Below are positions 12,905-23,798 of a stretch of 64,000 nt of DNA, one piece after another. The notes under the pieces are model-generated. The model was given only the letters and a program-made list of their open reading frames with translations. It did no database searches and was not told the DNA's origin. Source of the DNA: Archivesica marissinica (lineage: Eukaryota; Mollusca; Bivalvia; Venerida; Vesicomyidae); assembly GCA_014843695.1 (NCBI GenBank), contig CM026398.1, forward strand, positions 45,136,601 to 45,200,600, in the 5' to 3' direction. The translations under genes and the position numbers were made by a program. Position 1 is the first letter of the stretch. Each line of letters begins with the position of its first letter.

Positions 12905-13101
12905 AATCGACTGTCTGGAGTTCGCTGGAGCCGTTACGATTGTGCCCCTAGGCAAGGCATTTAAAGTCCACATTGCCTCTTCTCTCTCCATCGTGGCGAA
13001 GGATTCCATCAGGAATGAGGTCTCGAGAGTGATTAATATAAGTTGAAATAACTTGTTTCGCAATCGAGCTAACATAAATGTGTATAAACTAATCGACTGT
13101 C
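12905..13101 (+). mobile_element. SINE family 2 copy with 11-bp target duplication, inside piggyBac
   Basis: AATCGACTGTC occurs at 12905-12915 and again at 13091-13101, flanking a 5'-truncated family-2 SINE (12916-13090). The body (ATTGTGCCCCTAGGCAAGGC) and 3' tail (GTTTCGCAATCGAGCTAAC) are present, but most of the tRNA-like head is missing. Removing the SINE and one target copy joins the two halves of the transposase frame exactly (GPTVD continues into LDPDSTEWDFF). The insertion therefore came after the transposon and is a datable event. Confidence 0.95.
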
Positions 13102-13322
13102 GGCCCCGGAGCTGGTCCAGAAAACGATCGTTTCTCCAAGTTTGGTCGTCGATTTTCCCAACGACTGTTGGTTTCATCACTTTCCTCGCCTTCCGACGCT
13201 GAAATATCGCCGTCGGAACTGTCTTCACTGAAACAGTCGATGCTTACATCGCTTTCTGACCCATGTCCGTCCGTATCAAACGTCCATTCAAACACAGGCC
13301 GCCGATCTTCGCTGTTTTCCAT

Positions 13323-14160
13323 CTTTTACGCTGTTTTTCAACGGTAATTAAATGTATTTTCACTCATAATAAAACATTCAAATGAATATTTTCTGGTTTA
13401 TTGATGTTTGATCTATCAAATGGTACAATGATTCTGATTGGTTGTCTAACGGAAATTCCATAGATTTCCATTTGAAAAGACCAATGAAATACGTCGACAT
13501 ATCGCACGATATGTCAAGCTGGCATTTTATAGGTTGTATATATACGTAAATGGGCAGAAGTGCATCAGCATCGAATGTAGTCCCAATCACTAATATAGTA
13601 AATTTTTCTTTTTGGTAAAAATGCATTTTCATGACAGGCAGTGTATAGTGTTTGTGTTATTTGAGAAATTATGTGACTTGAGAAGACTTCAGACTAGTTG
13701 ATGTGTAGAAAAGATGTGGTATAAGAATGCAGGTCATTGCAAGGTGAAGGTTGGTAAACAGTATTATTTGGCGGAGGAATACAGTGTATAAACACAGTGA
13801 CGTTATTCACAGGTGAGCACTGGCTATTTCAAACTTAAAATTTGAAATATTCTTGGTGTGTTTCAGGCGGATTTGAATACCTCTTCACAGTTGGTGTGGT
13901 ATTCGAAGAAATGAAAGATTGGAAATATAAATGAACAGACCGTATGTATTTACTTTTTACTATGTATTACATAGGCAATTTATTTGTTGTTTTACAACCT
14001 TATAGCCACCGATTTGTGGCACACGGGAATAGGATAAAACTTATAGTGACATGATATCGTAACGCGCGGAAGGCGGGTTAAGATAAGGGCGCCACAGTAG
14101 AGTGGCGCTAGGGTCCGATGAGTTAATGTTTCAAAGTGGAAAAACATCTTGTTAGTTTTA
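13323..14160. other. No gene seen
   Basis: This is AT-rich sequence upstream (on the minus strand) of the piggyBac start. I find no repeat partner in the window and no convincing exon. A piggyBac terminal inverted repeat with a TTAA target was looked for and not found. The closest is GGGTTAAG near 14078, which has no partner. Confidence 0.5.
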
Positions 14161-14164
14161 ATGC

Positions 14165-16930
14165 TTGATGTTGAGAGATGATTTCCTGGATGGATTACCT
14201 CAACGCCTGACAACAATAGGCTACTACCCTGTGATTCAAAACACCATCACAGAGTACAAAACTGTGAAGGAATGTTTGAGGTTTGCTGAAGAGGCAACAC
14301 ATGAGGTGGGAGTATACAATCACCACATTTGACTTAGGGGTATGCACGAAGGCATATCCGTTGATCTGGAAAGAGCCTGAACTATATAACTGTATAAAAA
14401 AACATGTAATCCTCATTGGAACCTTTCATTTGACATGTGCTCATTCCTATCTGATGTGCTACTTGAAGCTGGACGTGTGGGATCAGGCACAGTGTATGGA
14501 GGGTGAACTCATGTGGCCTATCTGATGTGCTACTTGAAGCTGGACTTGTGGAATCAGGCAGTGTATGGAGGATGGACTCATGTGGCCTATCTGATGTGCT
14601 ACTTGAAGCTGGACTTGTGGGATCAGGCACAGTGAATGGAGGATGGACCCATGTGGCCTATCTGATGTGCTACTTGAAGCTGGACTTGTGGGATCAGGCA
14701 GAGTATGGCGTACTAAGTGGCAAAAACTACAGTCGTGCAATGGTGTGTCACAAGACTTGGATAGTCTGGAAAAACTTCTGATCAAAAGGTTTCTAGAACA
14801 CATACGAGAAAGCAATTATTTTTTGAGAACTTGCCAGAAGCAGCCAACGTGAAACTGAATGAAATGAAATCCTCATCAACAAAGGATAAACTTCATGATG
14901 ACATCAATGATCCAGATATCACTGATTACATTCGCAAGTACAGCCAGTTTCTGGAGGCGGTCGCTAATGGTGAAGTGGGAAAGACAGCCAAGTTCTGGAT
15001 GGCATACATGGATGTTGTGTGGCTTGCACGGCAACTTCACGAAAGTGTAAAAAGGAACGACTTTCTACTCTATTCTGAATGCATTATACGCATGCCAGAT
15101 CTGTTCTTTGCATATGGTGGCCAGAATTATGCGAAGTATATGACAATGTTCTCTTTATTCATTGCAAACATTGATCAAACACATCCATGAGCACTGGTGA
15201 CTCGATCATTGGTTCCTGGTTGTCCCACAGATGTGGATAAAAACAATGGAGGAAACCTTCATGAAACACTCAAAAGTCCCATGGTGGGGCTAGAGGTGCC
15301 GATATATCTGGTATTACGAGGAACGCAGCTTACAAGAGATGGGGTTTCACCACACATGAGCGGTCCCAATACTTGGCTGCAACATTTGCAATGGCAGACA
15401 TGCACACATGTTCATCAGATGAACCACATGTTCATCAGATGAACATAGATATGTATCTAAAGCCTAGATCAAGAGGAGTCAGAAGCATGCTACAATTACA
15501 ATGGAGGCCTTTTCCAACTTCCTAGACCCATTTGAGTCTTCAATTGACGGAAGCAGACTATATAACATATCCTCAGGTGCTGCAGTATCAACTAACATTG
15601 AAACTGGTCTCCTTACAGCTGAGAAGCAAGGTGCAAGAGCAAGGTCCAATGTGTTACCAAGCTTCTAGTGAAATCACAAGACACCACAGTCAACATGGCA
15701 GAGGTAATGAAGTACTTCTCACACATGTGCCATACTGCATAGGTACCGCTGGCGGTTACCTTACAAAGACAAACAAGGCAGTAGGATTTTCATTTCTCCC
15801 AAAGGGAGTAATGGATGAAAAAATTCCAAATACTAAGGTATTCACAATACAAGATGGCAATGCCCTTTTCTACTACATTTAAACAGATATGCGCGAACTT
15901 TTACAATCAGACAAAGAAGTACATTGTATGATGATGTTGTAGTCAGTACTGACATGTACAGTATGAAGGCTCTTGAACGAGGGCGGAGAGGTATTACAGA
16001 GAAACTGTTAGTGAAAGGAGCTAACACTAAGAAACCCAGTGATTGGAAGGCTTTCTTGTGCAATGAAGATAACAAGGAACAAATAATTGAGTTAATGCAC
16101 ACATGTTGGCCAGAATGTGTACAAGATGACCGGAGAGTAATTTTGATTAAGAATGGAGGCATTGGATACTGCCCAGGAAAAAAAGATTCCTGAATTGAGA
16201 TCAAACCAAGAAGAAACAGACAGTATGTATGTATGTACCATTAATGTCAACCCCTTGCGGGGACCTAGACAACAGGGTACCGCAGTAGGGTTGTTCTCTA
16301 CTGCATCCATGGTTCAGAACAGGGATACCAGTATGCAAGGGTCAGGAGTCCAGACAGTGACATATTCTGGATCTTGCTGTATCATGCCAGGTAAATAGAC
16401 TATCCTCTTCCATACCGGTTATGACAACAAGAAACGGCTTATTAACATTACAAGTCTCTCTAATCACTACACAGAGCAAATGTGCGAGGCGATGCTGGCT
16501 CTACATGCATTCGCCGGTTGTGATTCCGTCAGTTCTTTCAGGGGTATTGGAAAGATGAAATCTCTCAAGTTGTTATTGAAATCTCCAACACACTGTGAGG
16601 CCTTGAAACATTTAGGAGATGAATGGAGTGTTGATCTTCTGATCGGGTGTGAAAAGTTCATATGTGCGCTATATGGGAAATCAAAGATGGAGAACGTAGA
16701 TGAAGTGTGCCACTTAATGCTAAAGTCAAAGTGTGACGGGAATATTTCAGTCGACAGCTTATTTAAAGTCCAGTACCATTGACCTGGCTATATTGCCTCC
16801 AAGTAGGGCGTGCTTGAGAGAACATGTTGCTCGATCAAATTATCAGACAAGAATTTAGAAAATGGCAAATATGAGATCCCCAAACCCTGGGAAGGACATG
16901 GATACTCTGGTGTGCAGATGAAATGATATT
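14165..16930 (+). pseudogene. Decayed mobile-element-like protein with HAFTGCD-type motif
   Basis: Successive frames give a broken protein of well over 700 residues. In order: RDDFLDGLPQRLTTIGYYPV (about 14172); TITTFDLGVCTKAYPLIWKE (about 14310) with ILIGTFHLTCAH; SGLSDVLLEAGLVGSG; LSGKNYSRAMVCHK (about 14710); AKFWMAYMDVVWLARQLHES and IRMPDLFFAYGGQNYAKYM (about 14990-15150); RSLVPGCPTDVDK; NKAVGFSFLPKG; KPSDWKAFLCNEDNKEQIIE; and MLALHAFAGCDSVSSFRGIG (16492-16551). At least six frame changes and several stops break it. From memory this matches a multi-copy, functionally uncharacterised family common in mollusc and cnidarian genomes. The acidic and TGCD motifs recall PIN/XPG-type nucleases, but that is inference. 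The N-terminus and part of the nuclease-like centre are missing. Confidence 0.65.
14448..14705 (+). repeat. About 70-bp internal tandem duplication, nearly four copies
   Basis: The block starting TATCTGATGTGCTACTTGAA begins at 14448, 14519, 14588 and 14659. It re-copies the SDVLLEAGLVGSG part of the surrounding pseudogene. Later copies read GGATGGAC where the first reads GGGTGAAC. The duplication destroys the reading frame, so it arose in, or caused, the decay of that gene. Confidence 0.9.
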
Positions 16931-17279
16931 ACCACAAAAACTAATTGATGTGCTGGAGAGAGATGCAACTGAACTCGATGATCTAATGGTGAAACCGGAG
17001 AAAATGAATATGCTGCAGATAGTAATACAAATAACACTTCTGAGGAGGACTGAAACAGTAAAAGTGATAATTTGTGATAATGGAGTGATGGGATATGTAG
17101 GGTAAGGACATTAGCAGATTGGATTGTGTAAATAAGTGTCAGGGACAGGGAGTTAGAGATTTCCTATGATATTTGTTCCAACTGAGACTAAAATAAAAAC
17201 AGGTGCTAATAAATATCTTCCAAACACTGAAATAAAATCCACTAAACATATTCTCCTAAAATATTGACAAAGAAGACGA

Positions 17280-18112
17280 CACCATGGAGGGGACAAAGTG
17301 ACGAGTTTTCATTTGAGTACATATCTTACAATCTCACCAGCTATATAATAAATAAGAAAATAGTGGCCCCGGTGAATGCTGAGGATGGTTCATGGTGGGT
17401 TCTGAACACAGAACCTGTTCAGAACCCCTTGTAGTTTTCATTTTCTGGGGTCATTTTAACCCACCCACTATTTTAGAACAATGGTAGTGGAATGTACAAG
17501 TTAAAATATCAGTTAGATATATTCATTATGGTATAAAATGTAACATTTATGACACAAAGATATGAAAACATATGGTAAAATGTGAGTTTTACATAAAAAT
17601 ATTATTTTTCATTTTGGCGGTCATTTACCCCACCCACTTTTACGGCCATTATGTTTTAGAAAATGGTATATAACCATCTATGATTACATTAAATCACTTG
17701 CCTTTGACCAATTTCATTATTATATACGACATTTAAGATACTATGTCAATATATACAAGTATTAACAGAAATGATAGTAAGTGTGTCTCAAAAAAACAGA
17801 AGTCCAGTTTTCAAGAAAATATTCCACAGAATGTCCAAAACCTTTATAATCATGTATTTACATGCATGTGACATCACTATGAAGAATAAAACATGAAATT
17901 AACCAAAAATTGCAAAAACAATATACCCTATGGATATAACAGTGTATTTTTCAGAATTTGGCAGCCATCTTGGATTAAAATGTTGATTGTGACCCTTTAT
18001 TCTTTGATCACATGTCTTAAGATTTCACCAGCTACATAATACATAAGAAAATTGTGGTCTCGGTGGATGCTGAGGGGGTGCATGATGGGCCCTCCTGCCC
18101 CCCCCCCCCATG
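17280..18112 (-). repeat. Right arm of the long inverted repeat, with a partial second copy
   Basis: The stretch 17430-18110 is the reverse-complement partner of 9146-9880. Inside the inner edge, 17337-17400 repeats in direct orientation the outer end of the arm (18027-18090: ACCAGCTA-ATAATA-ATAAGAAAA-TGTGG). Two copies of the element therefore lie head to tail, the inner one truncated. The outer edge ends in a C run at 18099-18110, next to the 43-bp array. Confidence 0.7.
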
Positions 18113-18149
18113 TAAATACTTTTAATGCCATTTGGTTATTTTAACTGTA

Positions 18150-19930
18150 CAACAGTTCACAGGATAACACAAGCCGGGTGTTCTGCACAGTATAACAGTT
18201 CACAGGATAACACAAGCCGGGTGTTCTGCACAGAATAACAGTTCACAGGATAACACATGGCGGGTGTTCTGCACAGTATAACAGTTCACAGGATAACACA
18301 AGCCGGGTGTTCTGCACAGTATAACAGTTCACAGGATAACACATGCCGGGTGTTCTGCACAGTATAACAGTTCACAGGATAACACAAGCCGGGTGTTCTG
18401 CACGGTATAACAGTTCACAGGATAACACAAGCCGGGTGTTCTGCACGGTATAACAGTTCACAGGATAACACAAGCCGGGTGTTCTGAACTACCCGGTATA
18501 ACAGTTCACAGGATAACACAAGCCGGGTGTTCTGAACGACCCGGTATAACAGTTCACAGGATAACACAAGCCGGGTGTTCTGCACGGTATAACAGTTCAC
18601 AGGATAACACATGCCGGGTGTTCTGCACAGTATAACAGTTCACAGGATAACACATGCCGGGTGTTCTACACAGTATAACAGTTCACAGGATAACACATGC
18701 CGGGTGTTCTGCACAGTATAACAGTTCACAGGATAACACAAGCCGGGTGTTCTGCACAGTATAACAGTTCACAGGATAACACAAGCCGGGTGTTCTGCAC
18801 AGTATAACAGTTCACAGGATAACACAAGCCGGGTGTTCTGCACGGTATAACAGTTCACAGGATAACACATGCCGGGTGTTCTGCACGGTATAACAGTTCA
18901 CAGGATAACACATGCCGGGTGTTCTGCACAGTATAACAGTTCACAGGATAACACAAGCCGGGTGTTCTGCACAGTATAACAGTTCACAGGATAACACAAG
19001 CCGGGTGTTCTGCACAGTATAACAGTTCACAGGATAACACATGCCGGGTGTTCTGCACGGTATAACAGTTCACAGGATAACACATGCCGGGTGTTCTGCA
19101 CAGTATAACAGTTCACAGGATAACACAAGCCGGGTGTTCTGCACAGTATAACAGTTCACAGGATAACACATGGCGGGTGTTCTGCACAGTATAACAGTTC
19201 ACAGGATAACACAAGCCGGGTGTTCTGCACGGTATAACAGTTCACAGGATAACACAAGCCGGGTGTTCTGCACAGTATAACAGTTCACAGGATAACACAT
19301 GGCGGGTGTTCTGTACAGTATAACAGTTCACAGGATAACACAAGCCGGGTGTTCTGCACAGTATAACAGTTCACAGGATAACACATGGCGGGTGTTCTGC
19401 ACGGTATAACAGTTCACAGGATAACACATGGCGGGTGTTCTGCACGGTATAACAGTTCACAGGATAACACATGCCGGGTGTTCTGCACAGTATAACAGTT
19501 CACAGGATAACACATGCCGGGTGTTCTGCACAGTATAACAGTTCACAGGATAACACATGCCGGGTGTTCTGCACGGTATAACAGTTCACAGGATAACACA
19601 AGCCGGGTGTTCTGCACAGTATAACAGTTCACAGGATAACACAAGCCGGGTGTTCTGCACGGTATAACAGTTCACAGGATAACACATGGCGGGTGTTCTG
19701 CACGGTATAACAGTTCACAGGATAACACATGCCGGGTGTTCTGCACGGTATAACAGTTCACAGGATAACACATGCCGGGTGTTCTGCACGGTATAACAGT
19801 TCACAGGATAACACATGGCGGGTGTTCTGCACGGTATAACAGTTCACAGGATAACACATGTCGGGTGTTCTGAACTACCCAGTATAACAGTTCACATGAT
19901 AACACATGTCGGTTGTTCTGAACTACCCGG
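18150..19930. repeat. 43-bp minisatellite array (about 41 units)
   Basis: Units carry TAACAGTTCACAGGATAACA, then CAAGCC or CATGCC or CATGGC, GGGTGTTCTGCAC and AGTA or GGTA. Three or four units have GAACTACCCGG in place of GCACGG, giving a longer form that foreshadows the next array. Confidence 0.97.
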
Positions 19931-22270
19931 TATAACAGTACACAGTATAAAGCAACAAGCCAGGTGTTCTGAACTACCCTGTATAACAGTATAAAGCAAC
20001 AAGCCAGGTGTTCTGAACTACCCTGTATAACAGTGCACAGCATAATGCAACAAGCCAGGTGTTCTGAACTACCCGGTATAACAGTACACAGTATAAAGCA
20101 ACAAGCCAGGTGTTCTGAACTACCCGGTACAACAGTACACAGTATAAAGCCAGGTGTTCCGAACTACCCTGTATAACAGTGCACAGTATAAAGCAACAAG
20201 CCAGGTGTTCTGAACTACCCGGTATAACAGTACACAGTATAACGCAACAAGCCAGGTGTTCTGAACTACCCTGTATAACAGTACACAGTATAACACAAGC
20301 CGGTGTGTTCTGAACTACCCTGTATAACAGTATAACACAACAAGCCAGGTGTTCTGAACTACCCTGTATAACAGTGCACAGCATAACGCAACAAGCCAGG
20401 TGTTCTGAACTACCCGGTATAACAGTACACAGTATAAAGCAACAAGCCCGGTGTTCCGAACTACCCTGTATAACAGTACACAGTATAACACAAGCCGGTG
20501 TGTTCTGAACTACCCTGTATAACAGTGCACAGTATAACACAACAAGCCAGGTGTTCTGAACTACCCTGTATAACAGTATAAAGCAACAAGCCAGGTGTTC
20601 CGAACTACCCTGTATAACAGTGCACAGTATAAAGCAACAAGCCAGGTGTTCTGAACTACCCTGTGTAACAGTGCACAGTATAACGCAACAAGCCAGGTGT
20701 TCTGAACTACCCGGTATAACAGTCCACAGTATAACGCAACAAGCCAGGTGTTCTGAACTACCCGGTATAACAGTGCACAGTATAAAGCAACAAGCCAGGT
20801 GTTCTGAACTACCCTGTATAACAGTGCACAGTATAACGCAACAAGCCAGGTGTTCTGAACTACCCGGTATAACAGTGCACAGTATAACGCAACAAGCCCG
20901 GTGTTCTGAACTACCCGGTATAACAGTACACAGTATAACGCAACAAGCCAGGTGTTCTGAACTACCCTGTATAACAGTACACAGTATAACGCAACAAGCC
21001 AGGTGTTCTGAACTACCCGGTATAACAGTACACATTATAACACAAGCCGGGTGTTCTGAACTACCCTGTATAACAGTACACAGTATAACGCAACAAGCCC
21101 GGTGTTCTGAACTACCCGGTATAACAGTACACAGTATAACACAACAAGCCAGGTGTTCTGAACTACCCGGTATAACAATACACAGTATAACGCAACAAGC
21201 CAGGTGTTCTGAACTACCCTGTATAACAGTGCACAGCATAACACAACAAGCCAGGTGTTCTGAACTACCCGGTATAACAGTACACAGTATAAAGCAACAA
21301 GCCAGGTGTTCTGAACTACCCGGTACAACAGTACACAGTATAAAGCAACAAGCCAGGTGTTCCGAACTACCCTGTATAACAGTGCACAGTATAAAGCAAC
21401 AAGCCAGGTGTTCTGAACTACCCGGTATAACAGTACACAGTATAACGCAACAAGCCAGGTGTTCTGAACTACCCTGTATAACAGTACACAGTATAAAGCA
21501 ACAAGCCCGGTGTTCCGAACTACCCTGTATAACAGTGCACAGTATAACACAACAAGCCAGGTGTTCTGAACTACCCTGTATAACAGTATAACACAACAAG
21601 CCAGGTGTTCTGAACTACCCTGTATAACAGTGCACAGTATAAAGCAACAAGCCCGGTGTTCCGAACTACCCTGTATAACAGTACACAGTATAACACAAGC
21701 CGGGTGTTCTGAACTACCCTGTATAACAGTGCACAGTATAACACAACAAGCCAGGTGTTCTGAACTACCCTGTATAACAGTATAAAGCAACAAGCCAGGT
21801 GTTCCGAACTACCCTGTATAACAGTGCACAGTATAAAGCAACAAGCCAGGTGTTCTGAACTACCCTGTGTAACAGTGCACAGTATAACGCAACAAGCCAG
21901 GTGTTCTGAACTACCCTGTATAACAGTGCACAGTATAACACAACAAGCCAGGTGTTCTGAACTACCCTGTATAACAGTGCACAGTATAACACAACAAGCC
22001 GGGTGTTCTGAACTACCCGGTATAACAGTGCACAGTATAAAGCAACAAGCCAGGTGTTCTGAACTACCCGGTATAACAGTGCACAGTATAAAGCAACAAG
22101 CCAGGTGTTCTGAACTACCCTGTGTAACAGTGCACAGTATAACGCAACAAGCCAGGTGTTCTGAACTACCCGGTATAACAGTGCACAGTATAACGCAACA
22201 AGCCAGGTGTTCTGAACTACCCTGTATAACAGTGCACAGCATAACGCAACAAGCCAGGTGTTCTGAACTA
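19931..22270. repeat. 51-bp minisatellite array, related to the 43-bp array
   Basis: Units carry GTATAACAGTACACAGTATA, then ACGCAACAAGCCAGG and TGTTCTGAACTACCC. The shared TATAACAGT, AAGCC and GTGTTCTG blocks show descent from the same ancestor as 18150-19930. Fifty-one is a multiple of 3 and both strands lack stops in some frames. The long open frames (peptides such as SEHLACCVILCTVIQG on the minus strand) are therefore artefacts. Confidence 0.97.
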
Positions 22271-22276
22271 AATTAC

Positions 22277-22567
22277 AGATGGATCTGTAGTCCAGTGGTA
22301 ACACGCTGGACTGGTAATCCAGGGATCGCAGGTTCGATCCCCCGTCTGACCCTAATAAAATTAACAGTCTTTCAGATGGGAAGTTAAACCGAGGTCTCGT
22401 GTCCGTGCTTTACACCGTGCACATAAAAGAACCAGGGGAGACTCTGGAATGGGTCTCTCTCTGTATCATTGCACTATACTGCAAAGATTTAAAATGACTA
22501 ATATCTTCAGGAGGAGTCGCTCATATGGGAAACCGGTAGCGACGATAAATAAACGAAAAACACACAC
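22277..22567 (+). mobile_element. SINE family 1, full-length, with 15-bp target duplication
   Basis: This complete copy of about 291 bases has a tRNA-like head, the core (AAACCGAGGTCTCGTG), a body and the tail (GGTAGCGACGATAAATAAAC, ending in ACACAC). TCTGAACTAAATTAC flanks it at 22262-22276 and 22568-22582. The target overlaps the last unit of the 51-bp array, so the SINE landed at the array's edge. It serves as the reference for the other copies. Confidence 0.95.
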
Positions 22568-22710
22568 TCTGAACTAAATTACTGCTAAACCTTAAGTATA
22601 AAATGTTGCTTTTTGATTGGTTACCTAAATATACTGTCCAATAACTGTATTTGGTGGGTAAATAATAAACTGACACTAGTCTTAATCGTGTTGTGTATTG
22701 TGATAACATT

Positions 22711-22726
22711 TTTATTACAGTTTATT
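22711..22726 (-). promoter_or_regulatory. Two poly(A) signals of the minus-strand gene
   Basis: TTTATT occurs at 22711-22716 and 22721-22726, that is AATAAA twice on the minus strand. They lie about 37 to 50 bases beyond the stop codon at 22763-22765. This placement supports a genuine, short 3' untranslated region. Confidence 0.65.
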
Positions 22727-22762
22727 AATACACGATAATAGTCTATAATCAGTCTGATATAT

Positions 22763-22959
22763 TCATAATTCTTCTGCAGCATTATCACCAAGAGGTTCCC
22801 CATAGTTACTTATTATATCTATAATGTCTGGATCTTCATCTTGCTTATCGTCATCTTTTCCTGGTTTAGATTTGCTGTCTGCTGCTGTTCCTCCAGTATC
22901 CTGCAGTAATTCTTGCCGTTCATTCTCTAGTTCTTCGGCATGATCTGCTGCATATTTTC
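22763..22959 (-). CDS. Terminal exon of an unrecognised coiled-coil protein gene
   Basis: On the minus strand, an acceptor (AATCTGTTTTAG) precedes G at 22959. After the split codon the exon reads 64 residues to TGA (22765-22763): KYAADHAEELENERQELLQD, a Lys/Asp-rich linker (SKSKPGKDDDKQDEDPD), then IIDIISNYGEPLGD and NAAEEL. It enters in phase 1, exactly matching the donor at 30526/30525. The N-terminal half continues the helical pattern of the previous exon, consistent with a coiled coil. The tail is acidic. I do not recognise the family. Together the four exons give about 177 residues without a start codon, so the 5' part lies upstream or is lost in the gap. Confidence 0.8.
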
Positions 22960-22998
22960 CTAAAACAGATTGGTAGAAAAACTGTAAGTGTACGATAC

Positions 22999-23795
22999 AT
23001 GTATATACATGGCAGGTATCACTTTGGAGGATAGTGTAGCATACAATAATATACATGACAGGTATCACATTGGAGGATAGTGTAAGATACAAGTATATAC
23101 ATGACAGGTATCACATTGGAGGATAGTGTAATATACAAGTATTTACATGGCAGGTATCACATTGGAGGATAGTGTAATATACAAGTATTTACATGACAGG
23201 TATCACATTGGAGGATAGTGTAATATACAAGTATTTACATGGCATATATCACATTGGAGGATAGTGTAGCATACAAGAATATACATGACAGGTATCACAT
23301 TGGAGGATAGTGTAGCATACAAGAATATACATGACAGGTATCACATTGGAGGATAGTGTAGCATACAAGAATATACATGACAGGTATCACATTGGAGGAT
23401 AGTGTAGCATACAAGAATATACATGACAGGTATCACATTGGAGGATAGTGTAGCATACAAGAATATACATGACAGGTATCACATTGGAGGATAGTGTAGC
23501 ATACAAGAATATACATGACAGGTATCACATTGGAGGATAGTGTAGCATACAAGAATATACATGACAGGTATCACATTGGAGGATAGTGTAGCATACAAGA
23601 ATATACATGACAGGTATCACATTGGAGGATAGTGTAGCATACAAGAATATACATGACAGGTATCACATTGGAGGATAGTGTAGCATACAAGAATATACAT
23701 GACAGGTATCACATTGGAGGATAGTGTAGCATACAAGAATATACATGACAGGTATCACATTGGAGGATAGTGTAGCATACAAGAATATACATGAC
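22999..23795. repeat. 46-bp minisatellite array (about 17 units), intronic
   Basis: Units carry ATACATGACAGGTATCACAT, TGGAGGATAGTGTAGCATAC and AAGAAT. The array begins about 40 bases from the acceptor of the terminal exon and runs straight into the 48-bp array. Later units (23270 on) are nearly identical, while the first few are more diverged. Confidence 0.97.
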
Positions 23796-23798
23796 CAG

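Larger units (their letters stand above)
11346..13322 (-). pseudogene. Decayed piggyBac-family transposase (PGBD4-like), interrupted by a SINE
   Basis: This is a cut-and-paste DNA transposase of the piggyBac superfamily. Read on the minus strand it starts at ATG 13322 with an acidic N-terminus (MENSEDRRPVFEWTFDTDG), ending in GPAPGPTVD at about 13090. A SINE occupies 12916-13090. The frame resumes with DSTEWDFFLAVF and ends in HEY near 12722. About 120 bases then match nothing, and an acceptor-like TTTTACAG sits at 12600. The DDE core follows: YWSTD, SVDEAMVKFQGR (first catalytic Asp), and INMDNYFTS (second). A frameshift falls near 12030. The third acidic site (DHADQLRTEYSTYR) is in yet another frame, with foreign sequence just before it. 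The C-terminus has an in-frame TAG after RLALAK, then a cysteine-rich domain (CRQCSK, CSQCNVHLCMDCF) ending at 11346. It cannot encode active transposase. Confidence 0.9.

Noticed and set aside
11346..14100. Terminal inverted repeats of the autonomous piggyBac
   Set aside because: TTAA with CCC-type inverted ends was searched for on both sides of the transposase and no convincing pair was found.
18150..22270. CRISPR-like array
   Set aside because: Units are contiguous with no unique spacers, and the context is plainly eukaryotic.
19974..22304. Cysteine-rich repeat protein on the minus strand (SEHLACCVILCTVIQG)
   Set aside because: It comes from a 51-bp array with alternative open frames on both strands; no gene signals.
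22277..22350. Functional tRNA-Thr gene
   Set aside because: The tRNA-like cloverleaf is the head of a SINE, followed by the same body and tail in every copy, with target duplications. The same reasoning applies to all other tRNA-like heads.
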